The notes under the pieces: model-generated
Databases searched by the model: none
Told to the model about the DNA's origin: nothing
The model's input: only the letters and a program-made list of their open reading frames with translations
Shown here: positions 1 through 5,794 of the stretch, one piece after another
How the letters are laid out: each line of letters begins with the position of its first letter
How positions within the stretch are numbered: the first letter of the stretch is position 1
Program-made: the position numbers and the translations under genes
Assembly: GCA_963643035.1 (NCBI GenBank)
Contig: CAVIKO010000101.1
Coordinates: 1-5,822 of the forward strand
Reading direction: 5' to 3'
Source of the DNA: UMGS1696 sp963643035
GTDB lineage: Bacteria; Bacillota; Clostridia; Oscillospirales; CAG-272
DNA: 5,822 nucleotides

Positions 1-132
1 GTCGGAAACGTCCGCCATGGAGTGATCCTGTTCGCCGTTTTCCCCGTGTCTTTTCCAAATATGGTCTACCATTCTCGGCTCGATTTTTACATCCCATCCG
101 GTTGTATCGAGACCGATTTTTTCTTTTATCAT
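1..132 (-). CDS. partial ORF, N-terminal 44 residues, possible phage/ICE-type nuclease domain
   Basis: An open frame starts at ATG 132 and runs off the left edge with no stop, so only the first 44 residues are visible. An in-frame TAG lies 9 nt upstream of the ATG, which makes this the first usable start. No good Shine-Dalgarno site precedes it. Residues 22-33 read V-D-H-I-W-K-R-H-G-E-N-G, followed by D-x-S-M-A-D at 36-41. This H-I-x-x-R-H-G pattern recalls, from memory, the start of PBECR (Barnase-EndoU-ColicinE5/D-RelE-like) nuclease domains carried by phage and conjugative-element proteins. That link is a weak inference from one short motif. The ORF begins just past the operon terminator, where ispG would often be expected. 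It could be a small standalone protein, a remnant of a longer mobile-element protein, or chance. Confidence 0.42.
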   Translation of the reverse strand, partial: MIKEKIGLDTTGWDVKIEPRMVDHIWKRHGENGEQDHSMADVSD

Positions 133-165
133 GCCTGCCGTCTAAAATCGATTGACGAAAATGCC

Positions 166-204
166 AAAAAGACAGATCCCCATGGAGGGAAAATCTGTCC
201 TTTT
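166..204 (-). terminator. intrinsic terminator ending the pyrH-rseP operon
   Basis: On the minus strand the arms AAAAGGACAGAT and ATCTGTCTTTTT pair with one G-U wobble. The stem is topped by CCC/GGG with a small internal bulge and a short loop, and it ends in a run of five U (positions 170-166). It lies about 100 nt after the rseP stop. The plus strand also ends in four T (201-204), so weak two-way termination is possible. Confidence 0.72.
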
Positions 205-306
205 GTCAGGGATGCGCTGAACACCTCGTGATTTTGCGTCAAAAACCTTGGATTTATAGGTTTTATAATGCAAATCCACCTTAAATCAGCGTTTCCTTAG
301 ATGATA

Positions 307-1353
307 TCAATTGATGAGAGTGAGTACATCCTTGAAGGTCACGACGACGAACAGCACCATAAGCAGCACCAGACCCGCGAAGTGGATCATACCTTCGACC
401 TCACGATTGATTGGCTTTCGGCGCACCAGTTCAATCACCTGGAAGAGGAGCCGTCCGCCGTCCAGAGCAGGCAGGGGCAGAAGATTCATGATACCTAGAT
501 TCATGCTGATAACAACCGCTATATACACGAGATCAGAGAAACCCGATTGTGCCGCTTCGCCCAATGCCTCCGTCACGCCGACCGGACCGGATACCGCCTC
601 CATGCCGTATCTGCCGGTCAAAAGATCATAGAGCGATTCCCAGATCATTTTGATGGTGGAAAACGAGCGGTAAAACGCGTGTTTTGCAATGACTGCTGGG
701 GTACGATGCTCTGCCGCGACATAGAAATCTACATTGCCGAATTTCACGCCGGATTCCACAAAAGTCGGGAACTGGATGTCGTGGAATGTGATGCTTTCGC
801 CATTTCGATCCACTGTAATGTCCACCGGCTCCACACCACGCCGCATAATCTCATAGAGCATTTCGTTCGCGATGTGTACCTGTACGCCATCCACTGCCGT
901 AATCGTATCACCAACCCGCAGTCCCGCGTTATAGGATGCCATAGCTTCTGTATCCTGAAATTGAGAAATCGTATTGGACGGCAGCGTTTGCTGTGTCGAG
1001 ACAAGAATTGCCATGACAATGATACCGATCATAATATTCATGAACGCGCCGGCTGCTGTGATGATGATTCGCTGCCACACCGGTTTTTGGGTAAACGCGT
1101 TCGGATCTGGGGATTCCTCGTCCTCACCCTCCATGCTGACAAATCCGCCCATTGGAATCAGTCGCAGAGAGTAGGTGATCCCGGTCTTTTTTGCTGTTTT
1201 GGATAAGATTTTCGGGCCCATACCAATGGCAAACTCGTTAATGGTCACATGAAAGAGTCGTGCTGTCAGGTAGTGACCACATTCATGAATGAAGATGAGC
1301 AATCCGAAAATGAGAATCGCTATGAGAATGGTCCAGATGGAAATACGCGCCAC
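307..1353 (-). CDS. rseP: RseP-type site-2 intramembrane zinc metalloprotease
   Basis: This is an M50-family intramembrane protease of 348 aa. Family members cut membrane-anchored anti-sigma factors and remnant signal peptides within the membrane. The zinc motif H-E-C-G-H is at residues 23-27 in the first membrane helix (about 7-28); the usual third residue is Leu. The conserved E-F-A-I-G-M-G-P follows at 40-47. A second helix spans about 96-118. A single PDZ domain covers about 125-195 (A-G-L-R-V-G-D at 143-149). The second active-site motif N-L-L-P-L-P-A-L-D-G-G is at 290-300 with D298 as the third zinc ligand, and the last helix is at about 324-343. The start is GTG, 5 nt after the dxr stop. 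The AAAGGA before it lies almost against the GTG, so initiation may rely on coupling to dxr. The substrate cannot be told from this window. Confidence 0.95.
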   Translation of the reverse strand: MARISIWTILIAILIFGLLIFIHECGHYLTARLFHVTINEFAIGMGPKILSKTAKKTGITYSLRLIPMGGFVSMEGEDEESPDPNAFTQKPVWQRIIITAAGAFMNIMIGIIVMAILVSTQQTLPSNTISQFQDTEAMASYNAGLRVGDTITAVDGVQVHIANEMLYEIMRRGVEPVDITVDRNGESITFHDIQFPTFVESGVKFGNVDFYVAAEHRTPAVIAKHAFYRSFSTIKMIWESLYDLLTGRYGMEAVSGPVGVTEALGEAAQSGFSDLVYIAVVISMNLGIMNLLPLPALDGGRLLFQVIELVRRKPINREVEGMIHFAGLVLLMVLFVVVTFKDVLTLIN

Positions 1354-1358
1354 TTCCT

Positions 1359-2525
1359 TTATCTACTAAAATATCGTGCTGCCATTTCCGCAGCGTGGGC
1401 CAATATGACCGTCATATTTTCCTCGTTCGGTGTAAGTGAAAACACGTCCCGCATACCGGATAAGAGATCGACTACAGTTGGCGCAATGGCGGAAAACGGA
1501 ATTTTCTTTTCAAAAAATGCCTGTACCGCTGCTTCATCCACTGCGATCAGAGCAGCCGGAGCAGAACCGCCGATCCGTACCGCTTCCCTTGCGGTATCAA
1601 GCAGTGGGAAAGTCACGGTATCCGGTTTATCAAAGGTCAGCGCACCGATAGAAGCAAAATCCAGTCCCTTTTCCTGCACAACCGCGCGATGCGGGCATGT
1701 CAAGGCGTAACGGATGCACTCCCGCATATCGGGCTTAGACAAAACGGCAATGGTCGTGTTATCAGTATATTCTACCATCGAATGGACTATACTCTGCCGA
1801 TGGACGAGAACCTCCACGCGCTCTTCCGGAACATCGAACAGTCGAACCGCCTCAATGATTTCAAAGCCCTTATTCATGAGCGTCGCGCTGTCTACCGTGA
1901 TCTTCCGTCCCATTTTCCATGTCGGATGGGCAAGAGTTTCCTCAAAAGTGACATGACGCAGTTCCTCTGCAGTTTTGCCAAAGAAGGGACCGCCGGATGC
2001 TGTCAACAGAATTCTGCGTACCTCGCACGTTTCCCTGCCCTCCCGGCACTGATAGATCGCGCTGTGTTCGCTGTCTACCGGAATTAGCGTACCGCCGGAC
2101 GCGTGTATCTTTTGGAAAAGCAGCTCCCCTACCGAGATCACCGCTTCCTTATTTGCAATCGCAAGCCGTTTTCCTGAATCTGCGGCGGCAAGCGCTGTCG
2201 GAATGCCTGCCATACCCGCAATCGCGTGAACAATACAGTCGGCATCGGTGGTACGGACAGCGTCAATCAGCTCTTTTTCCGTACAGATCAAGTCTGGCGT
2301 ATCCGAGCCGAGTGTTTTTCGGATTGCTTCACAAGCCATTTCATCGCGCACATAGACTGTTCGAGGATGAAAGGTACGGATTTGCTTCATAAGCAGCGAC
2401 GTATTTGACCAGCCAGACAGCAGCGATACGGTGCATCCTAATTCCCGGACAACATCTATAGCCTGGGTACCGACCGAACCTGTGGAGCCGAGAACTGCTA
2501 CTTTACGTATAGTTTGGTTTATCAT
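1359..2525 (-). CDS. dxr: 1-deoxy-D-xylulose 5-phosphate reductoisomerase
   Basis: This cytosolic enzyme turns 1-deoxy-D-xylulose 5-phosphate into 2-C-methyl-D-erythritol 4-phosphate using NADPH and a divalent metal. It is the committed step of the MEP isoprenoid route and the target of fosmidomycin. The length of 388 aa fits the family. Visible parts are the NADPH-binding loop G-S-T-G-S-V-G (13-19), A-N-K-E (124-127), and metal ligands D151 and E153 in P-V-D-S-E-H-S-A. Also seen are substrate-loop S177 and G178-G179 in T-A-S-G-G-P, H200 in H-P-T-W-K-M-G, and N218-K219-G-F-E222, where E222 is the third metal ligand. The ATG sits 12 nt after the cdsA stop. GAGGTC, which overlaps that stop, gives a ribosome-binding site about 9 nt upstream. 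Its product route feeds the isoprenoid substrates used by the UppS enzyme encoded upstream. The gene appears intact. Confidence 0.97.
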   Translation of the reverse strand: MINQTIRKVAVLGSTGSVGTQAIDVVRELGCTVSLLSGWSNTSLLMKQIRTFHPRTVYVRDEMACEAIRKTLGSDTPDLICTEKELIDAVRTTDADCIVHAIAGMAGIPTALAAADSGKRLAIANKEAVISVGELLFQKIHASGGTLIPVDSEHSAIYQCREGRETCEVRRILLTASGGPFFGKTAEELRHVTFEETLAHPTWKMGRKITVDSATLMNKGFEIIEAVRLFDVPEERVEVLVHRQSIVHSMVEYTDNTTIAVLSKPDMRECIRYALTCPHRAVVQEKGLDFASIGALTFDKPDTVTFPLLDTAREAVRIGGSAPAALIAVDEAAVQAFFEKKIPFSAIAPTVVDLLSGMRDVFSLTPNEENMTVILAHAAEMAARYFSR

Positions 2526-2537
2526 AGCGTAATGACC

Positions 2538-3371
2538 TCACAACAGGGGATAGACGAGAGACAGAAGGTACAGAACTGGGAGAGCGGCAAGTACGCTGTC
2601 AAATCGATCGAGTACACCGCCGTGTCCCGGGAAAAGCCAACCGTAATCCTTGATCCCATACCGTCGTTTTACCACAGATGCTATGAGATCGCCAATTTGC
2701 GAGATTACGGAAATGACCGCTCCGGCGATCGCGAGCACTCCATAGGACGGCACAACGGACGGATTGCACTTCTCCACAATAAATCCGGTCAACACAAAAG
2801 CAATAGCCGCGAATACAATCCCACCTATGCTGCCTTCCACGGTTTTCTTTGGACTGACCTCGGGAATTAGCTTATGCTTGCCGAACGCTCTGCCGCAGAA
2901 ATACGCGAACGTATCGCTGACCCATGGGCCGATGAATGCAAGAAGATAGAAATACCGCCCCTGCTCCATCTGCCGCAGAAACACCACCGTGCTGAGAGAC
3001 AGATTCACATACAGACACATGGTGAAGATAAGGAACAGATGCTCCGGCGCAAATTTGCTGCGCGAAAATACGGCGATCACAAAAAGATAGAGAAGAGCCA
3101 CAAAATGTCCGGCAAACAGGATAAGATACGCCGTCTGCCAATCGAAAATGCACATCGGCAGAAACGGTCCAACGACTGCCAGAAGATAAAACGGCAGATA
3201 CAACAGTGCCGATCCTACAGGCGCCGCGGAACGAACACAATGCCAGATTTCCCAAACGGCAACGGCAGATAAAATCGCGAACGCAGCAGGAAATACGTAA
3301 GTTTCGGAGAAAACGCAAACGGGAATGAATAGGGCGATGGCAATGACAGCGGTGATGACCCTTTGTTTCAT
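2538..3371 (-). CDS. cdsA: phosphatidate cytidylyltransferase (CDP-diacylglycerol synthase)
   Basis: This integral membrane enzyme joins phosphatidic acid and CTP to give CDP-diacylglycerol, the branch point of bacterial phospholipid synthesis. The 277-aa protein is very hydrophobic, with about seven or eight apparent membrane segments. The family signature is complete near the C-terminus at residues 232-258: S-V-V-K-R-R, then K-D at 241-242, F-P-G-H-G-G at 247-252, and D-R-F-D at 255-258. The conserved V-S-P-K-K-T-V-E-G-S loop is at 172-181, and G-P-W-V-S-D-T-F-A-Y lies ahead of it at 148-157. The start ATG overlaps the uppS stop as ATGA (3368-3371), so translation is probably coupled. A strong AAAGGAGA sits inside the uppS tail. 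The gene is intact and of usual length. Confidence 0.97.
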   Translation of the reverse strand: MKQRVITAVIAIALFIPVCVFSETYVFPAAFAILSAVAVWEIWHCVRSAAPVGSALLYLPFYLLAVVGPFLPMCIFDWQTAYLILFAGHFVALLYLFVIAVFSRSKFAPEHLFLIFTMCLYVNLSLSTVVFLRQMEQGRYFYLLAFIGPWVSDTFAYFCGRAFGKHKLIPEVSPKKTVEGSIGGIVFAAIAFVLTGFIVEKCNPSVVPSYGVLAIAGAVISVISQIGDLIASVVKRRYGIKDYGWLFPGHGGVLDRFDSVLAALPVLYLLSLVYPLL

Positions 3372-4105
3372 AACATATTCTCCTTTGGAGACAGTTCCGG
3401 TTTATCTAAACCACCGAACCGCCGCTTCCGATGGGCGAAATTGAACACCGCTGCATCCACATCCTTTGTTGTCAGCGCGGGCCAATACGTATCGGTGTAG
3501 TACAATTCCGCATAGGCACACTGCCAGAGGAGAAAATTCGACAGGCGCATTTCTCCGGCGGTACGCACGATGAGGTCGGGATCTGGTTGTCCCGCTGTAT
3601 AGAGTCGTGCCGTAATGTCGTCCTCGGTCACGCTCGTCCTGCCTTCCGCAAGCAGTGTATTCACGGCGTGGACAATATCCGCTCTGCCACCATAATTGAG
3701 TGCGATCTGCAACACATATGGATTCCCTGCCGTCTCCTTCTCCAGTCTACGCATATCAGAAACGAGCTTAGGCGGCAAGCCGTCGATGGCACCGATAAAG
3801 CGCATAGCAGTGCCGACCTCATCCTCAGCCTCCTTGACAAAACTCGTCAAAAGTCGCAGAATCGCTTCGACCTCCCGTTGGGGACGCTTCCAATTCTCGG
3901 TGGAGAATGCGTAAACAGTACACACGCGGATGCCGATTTTCTTACAGTATCGAACGATTGTCTTGAAATTGTCCGCACCAGCTTTGTGACCGGCTTCACG
4001 TGGCAGCATCCGTTCGGTTGCCCATCGACCATTGCCATCCATAATAAACGCAATGTGGCGCAGCGCAGAAGCTTGTACAGCTTCTGACGGGGTGATGTTA
4101 TCCAT
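3368..4105 (-). CDS. uppS: isoprenyl transferase (undecaprenyl diphosphate synthase, UppS family)
   Basis: This cis-prenyltransferase adds isopentenyl units to farnesyl diphosphate to make C55 undecaprenyl diphosphate, the lipid carrier for peptidoglycan and other wall polymers. With the start chosen here it has 245 aa, normal for the family. The substrate-binding motif H-I-A-F-I-M-D-G-N-G-R-W is at 17-28 with catalytic D23. Also present are Y-A-F-S-T-E-N-W-K-R-P (65-75), A-L-N-Y-G-G-R (135-141), and D-P-D-L-I-V-R-T-A-G-E (175-185) followed by R-L-S-N-F-L-L-W-Q (187-195). Position 183 is Ala where Ser or Gly is commoner. I chose ATG 4105 because it gives a usual short leader before the first motif. 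In-frame ATG 4126 (7 residues longer) and TTG 4132 (9 longer) are possible. None has a well-placed Shine-Dalgarno site. The end overlaps cdsA by ATGA. Confidence 0.93.
   Translation of the reverse strand: MDNITPSEAVQASALRHIAFIMDGNGRWATERMLPREAGHKAGADNFKTIVRYCKKIGIRVCTVYAFSTENWKRPQREVEAILRLLTSFVKEAEDEVGTAMRFIGAIDGLPPKLVSDMRRLEKETAGNPYVLQIALNYGGRADIVHAVNTLLAEGRTSVTEDDITARLYTAGQPDPDLIVRTAGEMRLSNFLLWQCAYAELYYTDTYWPALTTKDVDAAVFNFAHRKRRFGGLDKPELSPKENML
3379..3386 (-). promoter_or_regulatory. ribosome binding site for cdsA
   Basis: AAAGGAGA lies inside the last codons of uppS, about 7-8 nt before the cdsA ATG at 3371. It supports that start and points to translational coupling across the ATGA overlap. 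Confidence 0.8.
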
Positions 4106-4155
4106 GAAATTAATGACCGCGCACATCGGCAAAACAGCATTCGGTGGCGGGTTGT

Positions 4156-4163
4156 CTCCTTCT
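4156..4163 (-). promoter_or_regulatory. Shine-Dalgarno-like AGAAGGAG upstream of uppS
   Basis: AGAAGGAG is a near-perfect ribosome-binding sequence, but it fits none of the uppS starts. It lies 15 nt before an out-of-frame ATG at 4140, 23 nt before the in-frame TTG at 4132, 29 nt before ATG 4126 and 50 nt before ATG 4105. It either serves uppS in an unusual way, drives a short out-of-frame leader, or is chance. Confidence 0.4.
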
Positions 4164-4195
4164 GAAATGTGGAAAATTGCCTGTATCCGGGAAAT

Positions 4196-4212
4196 CGCTG
4201 CTCGATGCAGCG
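4196..4212. repeat. small perfect hairpin in the frr-uppS gap
   Basis: The arms CGCTGC (4196-4201) and GCAGCG (4207-4212) form a 6-bp stem with a 5-nt loop. On the plus strand it is followed by CATTTTTT, like a short terminator, although no plus-strand gene is present. On the minus strand it sits about 90 nt before the uppS start. Its role is unknown. Confidence 0.4.
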
Positions 4213-4241
4213 CATTTTTTAGAAAGGGATTGCGTTGAAAA

Positions 4242-4279
4242 GCCCATCGAATCGGCGTTATCCGCGCGTTACGATGGGC
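4242..4279. repeat. 8-bp inverted repeat in the frr-uppS gap
   Basis: GCCCATCG (4242-4249) and CGATGGGC (4272-4279) pair perfectly around a 22-nt loop. On the minus strand it begins 29 nt after the frr stop and is followed by TTTT. It could be a weak attenuator between frr and uppS or an RNA processing or stability element. Confidence 0.45.
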
Positions 4280-4308
4280 AAATCCGGGTTCTACGGCATT
4301 TTTGCCAC

Positions 4309-4863
4309 TCAGATCTCCATGATCTCTTTTTCTTTTGCGGCAGTGATTGCGTCGATTTCCTTTGTGAACTTATCGGTCAGATCCTGGATGGTTTTATCGG
4401 AGAGCTTTTGTTCATCCTCGGTCATTTCGCTGTTTTTCTTCATCGCCTTGCTCTTTTCGTTGGCTTCGCGGCGGATGTTACGGATGGCAATTTTTGCTTC
4501 CTCACTCATCTTGAGGATATTCTTTTTGATTTCCTTCCGTCTTTCTTCTGTAAGCTGCGGGAACACAAGACGGATTACCTTTCCGTCGCTCTGCGGGTTG
4601 ATGCCAACATCAGACGCCTGGATCGCCTTTTCAATATTTTTCAGCGTGGATGCATCCCATGGTTGGATCACAAGGGTTTTCGGATCCGTTACCTTGACCT
4701 CTGCCATTTGGGTGATCGCTGTGGGAGATCCGTAGTAATCGACAGTCACATGTGCGAGAACACCTGCATTGGCACGACCAGCGCGGATGACGGACAGCGC
4801 TTCGTTGTATGCCGCGATGGACTTGTTCATTTTGGTTTCAAACTCTTTGGTATCCAGTTTCAT
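4309..4863 (-). CDS. frr: ribosome recycling factor
   Basis: This cytosolic protein, acting with EF-G, splits the post-termination ribosome and frees mRNA and tRNA. The 184-aa length matches the family (about 185). The three-helix bundle and small beta domain can be followed. Helix 1 contains I-R-A-G-R-A-N-A-G (26-34). The beta domain includes D-Y-Y-G-S-P-T (42-48) and I-Q-P-W-D (66-70). The strongly conserved A-I-Q-A-S-D-V-G-I-N-P (80-90) is followed by R-L-V-F-P-Q-L-T-E-E-R-R (98-109). I-R-N-I-R-R-E-A-N is at 127-135. ATG 4863 was chosen over an upstream ATG at 4935 for three reasons: it has an ideal Shine-Dalgarno site, it gives the standard N-terminus, and the longer form would overlap pyrH. 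It lies 34 nt after pyrH, its usual partner. The gene is intact. Confidence 0.97.
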   Translation of the reverse strand: MKLDTKEFETKMNKSIAAYNEALSVIRAGRANAGVLAHVTVDYYGSPTAITQMAEVKVTDPKTLVIQPWDASTLKNIEKAIQASDVGINPQSDGKVIRLVFPQLTEERRKEIKKNILKMSEEAKIAIRNIRREANEKSKAMKKNSEMTEDEQKLSDKTIQDLTDKFTKEIDAITAAKEKEIMEI

Positions 4864-4870
4864 GTTGATT

Positions 4871-4878
4871 TCTCCTTT
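4871..4878 (-). promoter_or_regulatory. ribosome binding site deciding the frr start
   Basis: AAAGGAGA sits 7 nt upstream of ATG 4863, a near-ideal site and spacing. It argues against the in-frame ATG at 4935, which lies inside pyrH. Confidence 0.85.
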
Positions 4879-4897
4879 GATGTATGTTTTTTCTTTT

Positions 4898-5674
4898 TTA
4901 GAAAAGTACAGGTTCTGTATCGCGTGTGGTGACAAGAGTACCTATCTGTTCGCCATGGACGACTCTTCGTATATTTTCTGGATCCGCAAGGGAGAATACA
5001 TAGCTGTCGATACCCTGTTCTTCTGCCAGAGCCGATGAGGAAATATCAGTTGCTGCAAGCTTCTTCTCCAGACAATACGCATAGGATACGGTACGAAATT
5101 TTTGCGCATCAGGATATTTACAGGGATCCGCAGTGTAGATACCGTCGATGTTTTTCGCCATGAGTATCACATCAGCGTGAATTTCTGCTGCACGCACAAC
5201 AGTCGCTGTATCGGTGGACACAAACGGAATCCCGATTCCGCACGCGAAAATCACAGGCTCACCGCCCTCCAGATAGTCGATAGCACGGCGATATTGGTAC
5301 GGTTCCGCGAACGCTTCCATAGAAACCGGGGTCATCACATGAGCGCGGCATCCAAGTTTCTCCAGCGCATCGGCAAAACGCAGACAGTTGATCGTGGTCG
5401 CGAGCATACCCATATGATCCGCTCTCGCACGATCCACGCCTTCTCCAAGCTTTCCGCGCCAGATATTTCCGGCACCAATTACAATCGCAACCTGCACACC
5501 ACTTTCGATACAGTTCTTTACGGCAGACGCGATTTCCATCACCTTGTTTTCGTCAAAGATGGAGACAAGCTCCGTCTTTTCTTCTCCATCGATTACACGC
5601 GTTTCCTTCTTAGCCAAAGCCTCTCCGGACAACTTCAAAAGTACGCGCTTGTAGGCGGATTTGTTTTCACACAT
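4898..5674 (-). CDS. pyrH: UMP kinase (uridylate kinase)
   Basis: This cytosolic enzyme of the amino-acid-kinase fold phosphorylates UMP to UDP with ATP, the first shared step to UTP and CTP. The 258-aa protein is about 15-20 residues longer than usual. Visible motifs are L-L-K-L-S-G-E-A (12-19) for phosphate binding, G-A-G-N-I-W-R-G (67-74), and D-H-M-G-M-L-A-T (86-93) for UMP binding. G-I-G-I-P-F-V-S-T-D-T-A is at 146-157, and M-A-K-N-I-D-G-I-Y-T-A-D-P at 172-184 lies by the ATP site. The extra length comes from a charged stretch at about 22-42 and a short C-terminal tail. Two motif positions differ from the common G-G-G-N and G-T-G-N-P-F forms. The ATG has a good AAAAGGATGGG site upstream and is the first gene after the promoter. 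Confidence 0.96.
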   Translation of the reverse strand: MCENKSAYKRVLLKLSGEALAKKETRVIDGEEKTELVSIFDENKVMEIASAVKNCIESGVQVAIVIGAGNIWRGKLGEGVDRARADHMGMLATTINCLRFADALEKLGCRAHVMTPVSMEAFAEPYQYRRAIDYLEGGEPVIFACGIGIPFVSTDTATVVRAAEIHADVILMAKNIDGIYTADPCKYPDAQKFRTVSYAYCLEKKLAATDISSSALAEEQGIDSYVFSLADPENIRRVVHGEQIGTLVTTRDTEPVLF

Positions 5675-5680
5675 AGGAAT

Positions 5681-5691
5681 CCCATCCTTTT
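5681..5691 (-). promoter_or_regulatory. ribosome binding site for pyrH
   Basis: AAAAGGATGGG on the minus strand lies just upstream of ATG 5674. The AGGA core is about 11 nt from the start codon. It supports the chosen start. Confidence 0.65.
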
Positions 5692-5706
5692 CTCGTTATT
5701 ATCTTT

Positions 5707-5735
5707 ATTGTACCGTAAAAATGCCGATTTGTAAA
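5707..5735 (-). promoter_or_regulatory. sigma-A type promoter for the pyrH operon
   Basis: On the minus strand TTTACA (5735-5730) and TACAAT (5712-5707) are separated by exactly 17 nt. Each differs from the vegetative consensus at one position. Transcription would begin near 5700, giving a leader of about 25 nt before pyrH. The position just after a terminator and before the first gene fits its role. Confidence 0.8.
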
Positions 5736-5757
5736 TAGACATTTTGTTAAATCGGCA
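5722..5757. repeat. 9-bp perfect inverted repeat overlapping the -35 box
   Basis: TGCCGATTT (5722-5730) and AAATCGGCA (5749-5757) are perfect inverted copies 18 nt apart. The right-hand arm in the direction of transcription covers the end of the -35 box and half the promoter spacer. It could be a regulator operator. It could also be a second terminator hairpin for readthrough RNA, since five U follow it on the minus strand (5721-5717). Confidence 0.5.
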
Positions 5758-5794
5758 AAAAATCCCGTCATTTTTTGAAAATGACGGGATTTTT
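5758..5794 (-). terminator. strong two-way intrinsic terminator upstream of pyrH
   Basis: AATCCCGTCATTTT (5761-5774) and its exact complement (5778-5791) form a 14-bp stem around a 3-nt loop. Flanking A-T pairs extend it to 17 bp. On the minus strand it ends in six U (5762-5757), and on the plus strand in five T (5790-5794), so it can stop RNA polymerase from either side. It most likely ends a minus-strand gene beyond the right edge. The last 28 nt (5795-5822) are too short to identify that gene. Confidence 0.85.

Larger units (their letters stand above)
4106..4308 (-). other. long frr-uppS intergenic gap inside the operon
   Basis: This is the only long gap between genes of the operon: 203 nt to ATG 4105, or 176 nt to TTG 4132. 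It holds two short hairpins, listed separately, and one strong Shine-Dalgarno-like site. I see no convincing promoter on the minus strand. The uppS frame stays free of stops through the whole gap back into frr, but it has no ATG, GTG or TTG start upstream of 4132. No recognisable protein is encoded there. Confidence 0.6.

Noticed and set aside
264..269. TATAAT on the plus strand as a possible -10 box
   Set aside because: No -35 box lies at 16-19 nt. It would only drive RNA antisense to rseP and sits in an AT-rich spacer.
241..278. TGGATTT/AAATCCA inverted repeat followed by AGG and TTTTT on the minus strand as a first terminator
   Set aside because: The stem is only 7 bp and AT-rich, the loop is 16 nt, and three bases separate it from the U-run. 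The hairpin at 166-204 is much better.
142..279. 45-codon minus-strand GTG frame downstream of rseP
   Set aside because: It runs straight through the intrinsic terminator hairpin and has only a weak AAGG site, so it is more likely non-coding spacer.
547..1206. 219-codon plus-strand open frame opposite rseP
   Set aside because: It is a shadow of rseP, which carries both active-site motifs. There is no domain or plausible ribosome-binding context.
3431..4087. 218-codon plus-strand open frame opposite uppS
   Set aside because: It is a shadow of uppS, whose motifs are all intact on the minus strand.
4144..4932. 262-codon plus-strand open frame opposite frr and the frr-uppS gap
   Set aside because: It is antisense to the clearly real frr gene. 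Its translation is rich in Phe, Cys and Asp in the manner of a reverse-frame shadow, and it has no recognisable domain.
4864..4935. 24-codon N-terminal extension of frr from ATG 4935
   Set aside because: It overlaps the end of pyrH, is not part of the ribosome recycling factor family, and lacks the ideal Shine-Dalgarno site found before ATG 4863.
5102..5734. 210-codon plus-strand open frame opposite pyrH and its promoter
   Set aside because: It is a shadow of pyrH and runs across the promoter and leader.
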